Below, piece after piece: positions 20,901-27,075 of a DNA stretch of 64,000 bases. The position numbers and the translations under genes are program-made. The stretch's first letter is position 1. Every line of letters starts with the position of its first letter. The notes below the pieces were generated by a model, which worked only from the letters and a program-made list of their open reading frames with translations, did not search any database and was not told the DNA's origin. Origin of the DNA: Bacteroidaceae bacterium (GTDB lineage Bacteria > Bacteroidota > Bacteroidia > Bacteroidales > Bacteroidaceae); the NCBI GenBank assembly GCA_017529865.1, contig JAFXNA010000020.1, positions 62,001 to 126,000 on the forward strand. Direction: 5' to 3'.

Positions 20901-21747
20901 GAGCGATATTTCCTCCCAGAATCTCCAGATAGGTCTTGGAAAGGTCGGGCTTCGGATCTTCGCCCTTCTTTTTCTTTATGAGGGCAATATATTTGTTTCC
21001 TTCAGTATCAGCATTACAATCTGCCTCTGAATTATAGATTTTATAAGTAACTTTGGTAACAGCATTTGCTCCTGTTCCCGTAGTCGTTTCTACTCCCGTA
21101 TTGTGATAATAGAAGTCACCATTACCGCCGCCATAGAGGCTTCCGATTACGATGGCACGATCCTCAACAGTCTTTCCTCCCTCTTCCTTGGTTGAGCGAC
21201 TAGTGCGGACAAATGTTTTCCAGGTGTTGTCAATGGCGTTCTTCTTAGGATAATCTTCTTTGGTTTCACCTTCGCCAAGCACTTCCGTCAGTCCTGATGG
21301 ATAAACATTCGTCTTGACAGGAACTTCTGATGCAGCCGTTTGTCCGATGGTTCCTGCGATATCGTTACCACCATACACATTGGTGATGAATATGTCACTG
21401 ATGGCTTCCTCTCCCTCAATGTTGACAAAGCTACGACCTCCGACTTCAGCCATACGGGCACCTCCGAAGACATTATTCAGGTCTCCAGACTTTACATTGA
21501 CTGTGGTGTTGTGTCCCACAGCACCCTTGTTTCCACCACCATAGACGTTACCGCCTACAATGATAGATGACAGCCCTTGCTGGATAGCTTCCAGATCCTC
21601 CTGATTCTGAGCCTGAGCCTCAAGTCCGATGAAGCTCAGTCCTATGAGACTCATCACGCTCACGAGTCCCATAAGCCGTAATCCCATTATCACGTTATTC
21701 CGTAATAACGATATTGCCATTGCTTCTATGTCGATTCTCTTTGTCAT
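8905..21747 (-). CDS. Giant secreted YGGG-repeat protein (4,280 aa), fimbrial-island adhesin candidate
   Basis: A single uninterrupted frame of 12.8 kb. The N-terminus carries a type I signal peptide (hydrophobic GLVSVMSLIGLSFIGL, cleavage near EAQAQ) behind an unusually long n-region (MTKRIDIEAMAISLLRN) shared with the next gene upstream. Residues about 50-2150 contain roughly 40 copies of a glycine-aromatic motif (NVYGGGNKG, HVYGGGNNA, NVFGGGDAG, IVYGGNDFGG), spaced on average some 50 residues apart and suggestive of a repetitive beta-solenoid. Residues about 3420-3510 contain a GLUG-like stretch (GTLHGDGYTISGLNNSLF, then DVYNLGVTGSFSG). The C-terminus ends in a sorting-type tail (MTGVYVVNRTKVIVK). 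It follows five fimbrillin-type lipoprotein genes with a 78-bp gap, so it may be a fimbria-associated or independently secreted adhesin. No enzymatic motif was seen. Confidence 0.9.
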   Translation of the reverse strand: MTKRIDIEAMAISLLRNNVIMGLRLMGLVSVMSLIGLSFIGLEAQAQNQEDLEAIQQGLSSIIVGGNVYGGGNKGAVGHNTTVNVKSGDLNNVFGGARMAEVGGRSFVNIEGEEAISDIFITNVYGGNDIAGTIGQTAASEVPVKTNVYPSGLTEVLGEGETKEDYPKKNAIDNTWKTFVRTSRSTKEEGGKTVEDRAIVIGSLYGGGNGDFYYHNTGVETTTGTGANAVTKVTYKIYNSEADCNADTEGNKYIALIKKKKGEDPKPDLSKTYLEILGGNIAHVYGGGNNATVTENTTICINNESDVLGSMIERYAKYLYNSSQYNSTGSKSVEYFGNLLFDYLKDRTELNTFQSNLANTNLNFARVYGGNNKTEMKIRPTWNLQQGIIRDLYSGGNEGNMTWREGLLLELDPEDSDKLIVENVYGGCRRADVRPLEANRDPVEENAVQLSDKNSQGQLKYNFPAGFPARVLVRGGQITNVYGGNDISGHIFGGNAVGIYTSVLGNVYGGGNGSYAYTDNSELGKLKTFEDYYYNKEEVKEKHNAENPTNQITSFTSVEALNYFRPDAEQVSIRLIGSLEKPTIIKGSVFLGGNSATIQTTKQNPKAEIKIGPYVIADKIFMGNNGEVMAKEEVLKLYAGRVDANGNVLTNNDGSLATTGGEDYSTIDLTNQAQMNTYMEGAAMSLNPNTEDRIVFDDTYVPYTTKIGSFFCGGNVGSMDYAGTQNMFFKVPVIIYDKIVGGCNNADVPKSDYNAAYEGGVLGAQSELASDGLFRENKETTGKIKDRLVLNFDGIKIEPRRWDDTFELVTSYDDEIRENGRKLIAGQEYYATNLRSSSFIAKGTEVVDGTETYYRLTHAGDNLEWNTALWNDGEDDFERTHVGSENDTDYDADRRLLSGNIYGGCYNSGHVNGNVVLNIKQDIIKRDEVFAETDDEGTIIEANRNSGVILDEQRDDLMAVALTVFGAGKGKGTEIWGSTTVNLNEGYAFQIFGGGEEGYVGKGTIATETNEGVTQTVYDDEGYIKKDYSYNSEFSSTVNLNGLNAGFSEELTGNNLQTLAEAEYLYGGGNEGDVCGNSYVYLGNGRIYDSFGGASDADVYGHAETYIGRQIKNGNIIEGFPWVRDIVYGGNDFGGTIHGNGDNNYKDKVRTETGADAFDVLGKIYNPDNQDVPHVLEAPVYVEYLQGRVDTIFGGGYGNYDYSDPMYQYEEEDEHGNLVTVSPEAPYIESTFVNFRPNTLANNYVTAVFGAGTGYPDYREGDKSQDHSYVLIDIPDGVENFSDMEVYGSGSYNGLGMRETVLPMEAVANPGSGATEAQQTAYNNYNKYLHDIEEVSAVVDLIRGKIGTAYGGSYNEGITRRTMVNVPEGSTINIGAIFGGAYGNVTLDPCDVYEANVNYHSALATLRYNPPRIISSDNNETLVGYDQQSIDNLALSEGESLAGNIQEKGSIYGGNNHQRRTLYAKINIDVPVNQKHYKYGTSKGYVYGAGCGSLTWAEYTEVNLNANPDPAKPGAQVWEVYGGGQDGLVINAPGIQQYINQFYSYQGISDFTDPHWKIGWLLGDGYDQEEFEEDFESGNDAGVSYVTNTYTNLNNPLVTPRIVLGEEKRFNTNVIINEGAYVGNYAYGGGLGHKNLDQSGNVYGTTYIALLGGEVKKDIYAAGSSGGVFDAFNVGAQSSSNLYGFTASTTAYIEGGTCRNVYGGGWEGNVGGNSFLGEEIDGETNVVIGIHEDQLPAVPSGKTETDYHFHNGIPAIQRNAYAGGEGGSIIGTANITVNNGRIGYVYLKANQKQDEQGYIVSVQEARAQDSDDSQTSSQLADRYEEKINDETNWKEGVWYGEGSLKECGNVFGSGYDDLSSVDKSDVTLYGGLVRNCVYGGGEIAIVGRGTRASADATTVSIDKAGLTNVKMFGGHVLRNVYGGGKGYNALGFGGGHNKYTEGYVFGQTRVNIYGGEIGTMKGVLEADEPGNVGNVFGGGDAGFVYSAYEDNNGELARGTKSGARFDGGDEGYYYKSEKGTNGNYSFITVNNEKILTEDCKVLVEPHAKVMTAVEINGVNYDKGAYVPTSDLNTLMDKETDGSKWESLDDTGIIIHNAVFAGGNIASKKQMFADIPSVFGNATASIHDVYHRDLITIGTGQVGGIYGDGNLTLVDGYRELNITNYGTDYYYITKKKQEQIGIEAYNLLTPREQDYYEVKYKCKVQCDDNESTTYTPGSTLLKDELLTRFAGTDKINDNNEPNPTYWVQVGQMSNYSGRLLNTIQRADFCGIFGSRMVMKGAKDRLVSADVDDNDYTINRVREVSLNKKTSITGDDVQHGNYFGIYNTVNYLGALTSDFDFGDNENPRKDTRKTDNTRTDYYVEPIANQQAYGTATFYDWKKEFYNDPRRNNGLSHNQVALASGVSLELLTEKTTGKKFEQKDWGIITGVVQLDLINVATGIGGGYVYAMNIHGVRKATGKTQTILTALNKEDATTGTPAAATMKSWEYIETNSALTGTYANQKEFQTSGNFVHNTKTILDDCYNIKNRYLIGNRVPAHYWYIQGSVYVYDQVISAYTGSPNAYSESVDIPLTITSASHGQLKLIDVKPNRYALYSSYTDATHNTKLTAGSQLVINDVTYNLNDPISYWDWSNLPESEQKLFVEETYVNCVDVCIDNGTMYPAGTYVMTATELEAFKGENDEHTYTDAEGHAILNNVYEEAGTDYVFRQSNNISHDNGYILTYQMNNPSKWDTWYTPSTGSASNKNQTGGNGYETAPTYRPSAEGLYGQQEYGVSEIITENIFEKYEGKTIDDSGNDVPAATSGLKQRSDYNTIIGTKTQATFERAYITTEYVETKNIHYIDQHLQEGAKLAKSQYTTDEWTTNLSGKAVPAYVSTTTIQLSETKFIYPGDLMTATQKATYKTDYPTLATDIEKAIVPAYYCTTGGYYGGDYYLTTNNYPAKETLNAMSGTDDFAKFKNGFNYDALDLLIDPNYGGEIGKKYQYDGNPNFNPSTATDAERDNMIYSLKKSVDYSATYNGTSALTLLEGQTVTVTHQGDTQPSSGVTKIVAGDVLDRTNYEENLINEQGHYIPITVPSGGGTYYVVNTSFYYNEQYAAGQIIDASVFESLPDGTNSTENLQNNVTQLTFGSGKEGTYYYCRDEYTIKDNYHPVKNIYGTSQTYSSGGTVPVGTIIGATNSTVDGNTYYGYANLTNQQTGFTIEGVAPVETSTLYVARNSDIKNLSKEKIITVVYQYDYEESNQDGTQISPVSERHVVNIHLRFVSGEPYVANIEAPGIVLPGTSVVPEAPSVVAGGYLIMNRGWEIYENAEDAKNHINGIEYVPSDNPLYWYQDGYQIAYYAKTYLGKHYSNYVPLSVANYHRMDDVLNLTTNEETGNIEITTNNHYMYLNQAVKGNKRNPKVYIKNDNELNKFAAFYNETRTKDELSNITGGQNIDFIIDGNINHSGDWTSIGTDDCFEGTLHGDGYTISGLNNSLFNNLCGDVYNLGVTGSFSGAGIAESGSGYIENGWISTSNTGAKTTKPVFGNPVRTGNALTSKGKIQIVNSYYQEEEDATNKYTNHDSDYGTPTRKPAAAFYNGEVAYDLNSFYLNKRYYNHQTLDEESRVSYKFLQRDGSGNLKETADVGYYPKDKATYAKYADLGYVESRYGDGDFRYAGGEIPTSTDKHERTYDVTTTTVDPETSETVTTTTSETGWFPVWPEDYLFFGQNLTFGYDTDKPHQSVPSHFYSNTASNRVYRAPAYFRNSIMSVAHYNPDAILAAKSADGTRDAYPGMTAIDFAGHNDISNGYRQGLNNQLFYQPLLDDDGLTSISNEGETSNLLVYAPAATSTSGYANEKTYTVLSSYFTDPKYSDYDETSNKYTDGKTYGRVAAVAREDVHGHLVLNDFTTPGDHLLVDRQDFNAPLSYKFGEGYRMWYQRTPDNFAETAWNNEKGTTIGWEGVSIPFEAEYVTTNTKGEITHFYRKDDSGTYEKGYNTGHEYWLRQFENVTDDTTTPNDIETNFKAPLKTSLVSKIDKNTFLWDYYYYALNRKDKNSDDYQSYQTEYYKSNRTYAGYPRITSGTPYIIGFPGEQYYEFDLSGKWTPSNTANDEAWEKMGKQTITFASAASTNGHPVTIGVSDTEAVGVTKKGLTFKPSYLNEEYKTADATTYLLNGDGSSFDQVDVTTQKPIIRSEAFRPYFTGTYNANGEAPRRIIISGGEDTTIKPDVEEHNGNASGSLKISVEGHNIIVESSLRENTTVRITTSSGITVTTFTIKPGQIVRTPVAMTGVYVVNRTKVIVK
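21677..21724. repeat. 8-bp repeat tract in the 5' end of the giant gene
   Basis: Octamers in register: CGTAATCC, CATTATCA, CGTTATTC, CGTAATAA, CGATATTG, CCATTGCT. The same series occurs in the 5' ends of the next two upstream genes. It lies between the first ATG (21747) and the hydrophobic part of the signal peptide. Confidence 0.75.
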
Positions 21748-21787
21748 TTCGTTTCTTTTTAATTATTGGTCTTATGAGTCCTATGAG

Positions 21788-21822
21788 TCTCATAGCTCCC
21801 CCTGAAGGGGGTTGGGGGGTCT
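21788..21822. repeat. C/G-rich intergenic element
   Basis: CTCCCCCTGAAGGGGG core followed by TTGGGGGG, in the 78-bp gap between the giant gene and the lipoprotein gene upstream of it. Confidence 0.6.
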
Positions 21823-21825
21823 GTC

Positions 21826-23079
21826 CTATTCCACTCTCACCGTCGGGTTATTGAGGTCCTCGTCAGAGAGCTGGTAGAGGTAGGTTGGCTCTATAAGGAA
21901 CCTCAGAGTGTACACCCACCCTCGCTTCTGATTCGATATGATACTGAGGTCTTCTGGTGTAACGATGTTCTTTGCGATTTGATTGGCACGCACTAAGTTG
22001 CCTTTCTTGTCGTATATATCATAGGTTGAGACGATGACGAAGTTGTTGTTATTCAACTCAGGTGTGAAATAGCCCGGTACCGGCAGACCAAGAGTTGCAT
22101 CAGTGATTTTCTCGGGAATTAGTTCTCCCATGTTCGATCTGGTCTTGTCGTAGATCACAGCCGTATCGCTGAGTGCCGTCCCTCCTGCCGCAACATCATT
22201 TACAGTATAGTTGGCCCCATCGATAGTAACCGTGATATTACGTTTCGAGACCTTTCCTCCTTGCCCTTCCAACAGGATGGCTACCCTGCGCAACCTGATG
22301 GTACGCAGTTTGCTGTAGTTGTTTCCCACTCGGTACTCCATCTTGAGACACGAATAGAGGTGGTTGAGCAGTAGGTAGATGTAGTTACCTGTTTCTTCTG
22401 TCTGCCCTTTATATGCGAACTCTCCGATCTTGATGCCCGATTCGGCAATATCGGTATGTGTTGCATGTGTCAGGCCTTTCACACCTACAACGACACATAC
22501 ATCGGCTGGAGTGAAGGCATCGATGCTGTTGAGTGTCAGGACGGCTTTGTTCGTGTAGCTGCCGCCATTGGTGGTGAGGCTGGCATTGCTGGCAATCGTA
22601 GCCGGCATAAAGCCATAGACATAATAATCCTTATTCGCTTCCACCCACACGCTCGAAGTCCATTTGTTCCTGTAGTCACGGTAGGTGAAATTGCCCTGCG
22701 TCGCAATCTCTGTTCCCGATGTCAGAAATACCCTGATATTCGCGTAGGCCGTGTCCGACTGCACAACGAGATTTGTGTATGGCTTGTATTTCGCGTTGTA
22801 ATCATTATCACTGGTGCCGAAGAGTTCCGTGTCGCGGGCACGAGTGCCCACTTCCGTCTCATTATATATATTATAATAAGGTATCAGTTCCACCAACTGA
22901 TATTCACCCCTATGCTCAGGAGAATCGTCAGAGCAAGCCATCATGAAGGCAATCAAGGCTATGAGGCCGATTGGTCTCATAAGCCGTAATCCCGTAATTA
23001 CGCAGTCCCGCAATCCCGTTATTGCGTCATTCCGTAATAACGATATTGCCATTGCTTCTATGTCGATTCTCTTTGTCAT
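21826..23079 (-). CDS. Fimbrial-type lipoprotein (Mfa/FimB-like), divergent member
   Basis: 417 residues with a lipoprotein signal (LIALIAFMMAC, lipid-attached Cys49) after a long n-region that is almost the same as that of the giant protein. An internal ATG at 22980 would give a normal-length signal peptide starting MRPIGLIALI. The mature part begins SDDSPEHRGEYQLVELIPYY and has the two-beta-domain look of Bacteroidales minor fimbrial subunits or anchors (DKTRSNMGELIPEKITDATLGLP). The C-terminus VYTLRFLIEPTYLYQLSDED replaces the YTYIFKI motif of the major-type paralogs. It lacks the WEYV...IKYWD signature found in the other four fimbrillins here. Probably an accessory or anchor component of the fimbria; the assignment rests on context and weak motif similarity. 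Confidence 0.75.
   Translation of the reverse strand: MTKRIDIEAMAISLLRNDAITGLRDCVITGLRLMRPIGLIALIAFMMACSDDSPEHRGEYQLVELIPYYNIYNETEVGTRARDTELFGTSDNDYNAKYKPYTNLVVQSDTAYANIRVFLTSGTEIATQGNFTYRDYRNKWTSSVWVEANKDYYVYGFMPATIASNASLTTNGGSYTNKAVLTLNSIDAFTPADVCVVVGVKGLTHATHTDIAESGIKIGEFAYKGQTEETGNYIYLLLNHLYSCLKMEYRVGNNYSKLRTIRLRRVAILLEGQGGKVSKRNITVTIDGANYTVNDVAAGGTALSDTAVIYDKTRSNMGELIPEKITDATLGLPVPGYFTPELNNNNFVIVSTYDIYDKKGNLVRANQIAKNIVTPEDLSIISNQKRGWVYTLRFLIEPTYLYQLSDEDLNNPTVRVE
22985..23056. repeat. 8-bp repeat tract in the 5' end of the lipoprotein gene
   Basis: Nine octamers in register: CGTAATCC, CGTAATTA, CGCAGTCC, CGCAATCC, CGTTATTG, CGTCATTC, CGTAATAA, CGATATTG, CCATTGCT. The giant gene carries six of this series, so copy number clearly differs between paralogous tracts. 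Confidence 0.8.
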
Positions 23080-23100
23080 CTCTGTTCTTTTTTGTTTTTA

Positions 23101-23171
23101 GCTCCCTTCCCTTGAGGGGAGGGCGGGGGGGAGAGGCTGTTTCTCCCTTGAGGGGAGGGCGGGGGGAGAGG
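23101..23171. repeat. Duplicated C/G-rich element
   Basis: Two direct copies of TCCCTTGAGGGGAGGGCG followed by GGGGGAGAGGCT, separated by a few bases. Fills the 93-bp gap between two lipoprotein genes and touches the stop codon at 23173. Confidence 0.75.
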
Positions 23172-23172
23172 C

Positions 23173-24423
23173 TCACCAATTATACACCTTACGTTCTGTT
23201 GGCGGTGTGAGCTCCCATTGCCTGATGGCAACCTGCACCTCGTCGAACTTGATGCCGCCACCTGTCATTACCTTGAAGATGTAGGTGTAGGAGTAGCCAG
23301 GACTCCATTGCATGAATTCGGCTGGCACCACGGCGGTCTGATCCGATCCGCTGATGTTGGCTGTGAGGGTGTAGCTCCCTTGATCTTTTGCAGGCAGTAC
23401 GGTGTACCAGTACTCGCGTCCTGCGTAGAGTGGGCTGTTGGCATCGCTGCACTCATACCAGTCTTTCGTGAAATACACGTTGTCACCATTGCTATTGATC
23501 ATATATCCTGTTGGTGTTGTGCTCCACTCCTCCTCGGTGCTTGTGCCCGTGAGCGGAATGGTGATGTTGACTTTTCCGCTGATGGCGATACCTGCATGTT
23601 GGTCGGTCGGTGCGAACACCTGGTCTTCGATGTCGTCGCGTGTCAGCGTCACACCTTCTGCGAATGTGAACATAAACCGCACGCGGGCAAAGGGCTTGTA
23701 GAACTTCATCTGCACCGTGCTGGGGAAGATATGCTCACTTCCTTGAGCGTTGTTGCTGAACCACAGGTGTGCCAGGTAAGGAGCTTCTTCCTCATTGCTG
23801 GCATCTGCTGTGACGCCCAGTGTGGCGTACGACGTTTGGTTGTGGTCGGCGATAAATACCTTATAGTCGTCGAACGACTCGTATGTCGTGTTGCCAGTCG
23901 TCGTATTCTCTATCGTGTACTGCACCGTTGTGTAGGGATCAGACGGAGCAAATCCGAAGAACCTGTATGCTTTGGCATCCATATCCCAGTATTTGATGGT
24001 CTGCTCCACACCGTCTACATACTCCCAGCCGTTGCTGTTCGTTGTGGTGGTGTTGGCGCTGTTGTTCGCCCAGCTCACCGTGTAACCTGGGAAGACAAGC
24101 TGTGGACTCGTATAGCTGTTGCCTGCCAGCCCTTTGTTCTTGAAGGCCCATACCTTGAACGACTGCACCTTCTCGTGCAGCGGATACTCCGTCTCGGCAC
24201 GTGTGCCAGCCACCACCTCATTATCTTCCTGTAAGCCTCCACTGAAGCAGATTGCTTCCAGCAACGGCTGTGCCGGCTCAGGTTCCTCAGCCGACTCCTT
24301 CGAGCAGCCGATAAGCCCAATCAGCCCTATAAGGCTAATAAGGCTCAATCGCCAGAGTCCCGTAATTCCGTGATTCTGTAATCTCGGCATTGCCGTTGCT
24401 TTTATGTTGCTTCTCTTTATCAT
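23173..24423 (-). CDS. Fimbrillin-family (Mfa-like) lipoprotein
   Basis: 416 residues. The lipoprotein signal ends LIGLIGLIGC (Cys40), and the hydrophobic core is itself a repeated LIG motif. The signature GWEYVDGVEQTIKYWD followed by YRFFGFAPSD, together with MQWSPGYSYTYIFKVM near the end, matches the Mfa-like/fimbrillin family shared with the three genes upstream. The n-region (MIKRSNIKATAMPRLQN) is a diverged copy of the leader found in the two downstream genes and is encoded across the same 8-bp repeat tract. It sits in a run of fimbrial genes, so it is probably a fimbrial subunit exported as a lipoprotein and polymerised on the cell surface. Whether it is a shaft or tip subunit is not decidable. 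Confidence 0.85.
   Translation of the reverse strand: MIKRSNIKATAMPRLQNHGITGLWRLSLISLIGLIGLIGCSKESAEEPEPAQPLLEAICFSGGLQEDNEVVAGTRAETEYPLHEKVQSFKVWAFKNKGLAGNSYTSPQLVFPGYTVSWANNSANTTTTNSNGWEYVDGVEQTIKYWDMDAKAYRFFGFAPSDPYTTVQYTIENTTTGNTTYESFDDYKVFIADHNQTSYATLGVTADASNEEEAPYLAHLWFSNNAQGSEHIFPSTVQMKFYKPFARVRFMFTFAEGVTLTRDDIEDQVFAPTDQHAGIAISGKVNITIPLTGTSTEEEWSTTPTGYMINSNGDNVYFTKDWYECSDANSPLYAGREYWYTVLPAKDQGSYTLTANISGSDQTAVVPAEFMQWSPGYSYTYIFKVMTGGGIKFDEVQVAIRQWELTPPTERKVYNW
24361..24400. repeat. Degenerate 8-bp repeat tract in a lipoprotein 5' end
   Basis: CGTAATTC, CGTGATTC, TGTAATCT, CGGCATTG, CCGTTGCT: five octamers that align with the better-preserved tracts at 21677 and 22985. Confidence 0.65.
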
Positions 24424-24440
24424 CTAATCTTTTTTTTCCT

Positions 24441-24457
24441 AAGGCGACCGTCGCCTT
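24441..24457. promoter_or_regulatory. Perfect hairpin just upstream of a lipoprotein gene
   Basis: AAGGCGA-CCG-TCGCCTT, a 7-bp stem with a 3-nt loop, 17 bp before the ATG at 24423. On the minus strand it is followed by AGGAAAAAAA, which may act as ribosome binding site. Could influence translation of the downstream gene. Confidence 0.45.
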
Positions 24458-24631
24458 ATTCTACTTGTGGTGAGTCTGTCGAAGTGTCGAACCCACTCTC
24501 CACTTTTTCAACTACTCTAAACTCTACACACTCAACTTTACACTTTTCTCTCCACTCTCAACTTTCCTCCCCTTACATTTTTTAATTTTTTAATTTTTAC
24601 ATTTTCTTTGGGCGGGGGGAGAGGCTAGTTA

Positions 24632-24658
24632 CCAAGTGGGGAGTCGAACCCCACTTGG
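24632..24658 (-). promoter_or_regulatory. Perfect 10-bp hairpin between fimbrillin genes
   Basis: Stem CCAAGTGGGG / CCCCACTTGG around a 7-nt loop. In transcript sense the loop reads TTCGACT, like a tRNA T-loop. It begins 22 nt after the stop of the 777-residue fimbrillin and has no following T-run, so it looks more like a processing or stability hairpin within the operon than a terminator. Confidence 0.5.
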
Positions 24659-24679
24659 CTTATTGGAGGTTATGGGTTA

Positions 24680-27013
24680 TTATTGTATCTTAATGATCTT
24701 ATAACCATATGCATCTGGATTGATTGTTGATGTTGACACCGCACCTGGTAATGTTGCATTATATGCATTAACGTCATCTGCACTTGTTGTTACTTTTACA
24801 TAAATAGGCTGTGCTACTCCAGCTGTTGTATATAATTGATAAAAAGTATTTGCATCAAATGCTGTAGCATTAACCTTGAATTCTTGTCCAACAAAACTAT
24901 CTGCATTGGAAACATTATTATTAGCTGCAGTATTTGTAAGTACCAGAACTGTTGTCCATTCATTTCCTGTAGTAGAAACAACTTTCACTATTCCGGTTCC
25001 ATACTTTGTGGTCTTGTTTTCAGCATATGAGGTAAATGAATATGAGTTACTAGTTGTAATAGCACCTGGAATTTTTGCATTATACTTATTAGCTTCTTCT
25101 GCTGTATATGTAGTTTTATTCGCATCTACCTTTCTATACTGGAATGCATAGATTGTACCAGCAGCGCCAGCTGTGAATGTAGCAACCTCATTTGTACCAA
25201 TTGTTATCTCATTGCCAGTAGGTGAATCGGCAGCAGCAATTGTGTTACCAAAATTCAGACTACTAGCCGTAAGTGTAAGATTCCACTTGTTAGCATCTGT
25301 AACCGTCCATGTGGTTGGGTTGCTATCGTTATCTTTTTTGCCAAAAGCAAATGCATTGGCAACAGACTCCTCTGAGATAGGTTGGTTAGCATTAGCTGCA
25401 GAAGTATTGTCAACTTTACTTTGCGTTACAGTATATAGTTTTGCTGTCTCATTCAATGCTACATTTGAAGTACCATTGTTCACAATCACGTAAATAGTGT
25501 TGCCAGATACGTACTCATCATTTTCTGTAACAACTTTACCCTGAGTGTAAGTTGTGATACTTGGTGTAGAAACTGTCGTAATTGTCTCCTGAACACCTTC
25601 TTCGCTGTCCACAACTACTGCATTCAGGGTAATTGGAGTCAAACCGTAAGAAGGTTTGTTAGTTGCTTGGTCGATACCAGTTGTACCATTAGTCATATCC
25701 GAAATCTTGAAGATATAGGTATATGCGTAGTTAGGTTGCCACTGAGCCAATTCTGCAGGAATCACAGCTGTTGCATTATCTACATTAATCTCCTCGCCGG
25801 AACCATCGGTAGAAACAAGGGTGTATTTGATGCGAAGCATAAGGTTGGCTCCTGACTCATTAGGAAGAATCGTATAGTACTTACCAGAGTTGTTTTCCAA
25901 ACCACCAGCGTATGTGGCATTGTTTGAAGAACGGCCAAGATACGTGTTTCCTGTGGTTTCTTTGCTTTCAGCTGCAGCAAGGTTTGCAAGAGTATTAAAA
26001 GTCAGAGTGGAGGACAAATCATTTGCACTCGTGTTAGCAAAAACAACATGCGCTTTGTTGTAGTCGGTCTTTGCATTTGTACTACCAGTACGGTTATCAA
26101 ATCCGATAGTCGGGAAGTATACCTTCATGGTTCCTGCACCATTAGGTAAAGTTGCTTGATCATTAGCTGTCAACAGTTTTGGTGTTGCATCAGCACTGCC
26201 GTCAGTACCAAAAGTTCCTGTACTTGGAGTATATTCTGCCTTATTGTAGAATTGAATATTCTTTACTGAATAGCCAGGAACTGTTTCAAAGAAAGCAATA
26301 CGAATCTTAGCGGCCAATGAGCGGAATGAGAACGTGACAACATTTCCATAGTCACTAACGCTACTCTGGTTGTAGGCCGTTACAAGGTCGGAAATGTAAC
26401 AAGCTTTCAGCGCTTCGGCAGAACCTGCCAATGTATATACTGGATCATTCATTGTAGGATTCTCGCCTGTCGTCATAACAGATTTGCCCAAATTTGCGAA
26501 ATTAATTTTCGAGGCAGTAGCATAAGTGGTCGTATTTTGATTATTCTCAGTTGTAGTTGCTCCTATGCCAAGAGAATAGGCAGCAAAGTCATACTGTGAA
26601 GCAGCATAGTCCCAATACTTGATAGATTGTACTGCACCAGAGGCAAGATCAGTTGTACTCGCAGGTGTATAACCCACATACTCCCAGTCACTGCTATTCG
26701 ACTCCGTGGTGTGCGCTGTATTTGTTGCCCAATTTGCATTGTAGTGATCAAATACTTTAGAAGTAGTAGAAGTCGAATTTGCACCTGGAACTGTTTTCGT
26801 TCCAAAGAATACGAACTTATTACCCAGCTTTTCTGCAGCTGCACTACCTGTAAGGTCAGCACGAGTCAAGCCTTTACCTAATGAACCGAAACGGATCACC
26901 GTAGGATTTCCTTGTCCTGTCCCTGGGTCGTTCTCACCCACGAACTGTTCGTCCGAGCAACTTGCAAGTGCTACACTTGCGATAGCTGCCATGATTAAAT
27001 AACTTTTCTTCAT
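24680..27013 (-). CDS. Fimbrillin-family lipoprotein with long C-terminal extension
   Basis: 777 residues. The lipoprotein signal MKKSYLIMAAIASVALASC (Cys19) is followed by SDEQFVGEN. The N-terminal 430 or so residues are paralogous to the two genes upstream (TRADLTGSAAAEKLGNKFVF, WEYVG, SIKYWDYAASQYDF, AQWQPNYAYTYIFKISD). After that comes an extension of about 340 residues with internal repeats (KYNAKIPGAIT and AYNATLPGAVS), ending IIKIQ. The 824-residue paralog has a comparable extension ending VIKVQ, while the 444-residue paralog lacks it. Expected to be exported as a lipoprotein and assembled as a fimbrial subunit. The role of the extension is unknown; it could carry a surface-exposed or adhesive part. 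Confidence 0.85.
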   Translation of the reverse strand: MKKSYLIMAAIASVALASCSDEQFVGENDPGTGQGNPTVIRFGSLGKGLTRADLTGSAAAEKLGNKFVFFGTKTVPGANSTSTTSKVFDHYNANWATNTAHTTESNSSDWEYVGYTPASTTDLASGAVQSIKYWDYAASQYDFAAYSLGIGATTTENNQNTTTYATASKINFANLGKSVMTTGENPTMNDPVYTLAGSAEALKACYISDLVTAYNQSSVSDYGNVVTFSFRSLAAKIRIAFFETVPGYSVKNIQFYNKAEYTPSTGTFGTDGSADATPKLLTANDQATLPNGAGTMKVYFPTIGFDNRTGSTNAKTDYNKAHVVFANTSANDLSSTLTFNTLANLAAAESKETTGNTYLGRSSNNATYAGGLENNSGKYYTILPNESGANLMLRIKYTLVSTDGSGEEINVDNATAVIPAELAQWQPNYAYTYIFKISDMTNGTTGIDQATNKPSYGLTPITLNAVVVDSEEGVQETITTVSTPSITTYTQGKVVTENDEYVSGNTIYVIVNNGTSNVALNETAKLYTVTQSKVDNTSAANANQPISEESVANAFAFGKKDNDSNPTTWTVTDANKWNLTLTASSLNFGNTIAAADSPTGNEITIGTNEVATFTAGAAGTIYAFQYRKVDANKTTYTAEEANKYNAKIPGAITTSNSYSFTSYAENKTTKYGTGIVKVVSTTGNEWTTVLVLTNTAANNNVSNADSFVGQEFKVNATAFDANTFYQLYTTAGVAQPIYVKVTTSADDVNAYNATLPGAVSTSTINPDAYGYKIIKIQ

Positions 27014-27075
27014 AATGTTTTGTTTTTTAAATGTTAAAATATGTTTATTGTCTTCTTCCTGAGGCTCAACTTTAC

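Noticed and set aside
23218..24234. 338-residue plus-strand open frame
   Set aside because: Fully antisense to a well-supported fimbrillin lipoprotein gene; no family motif in the translation.
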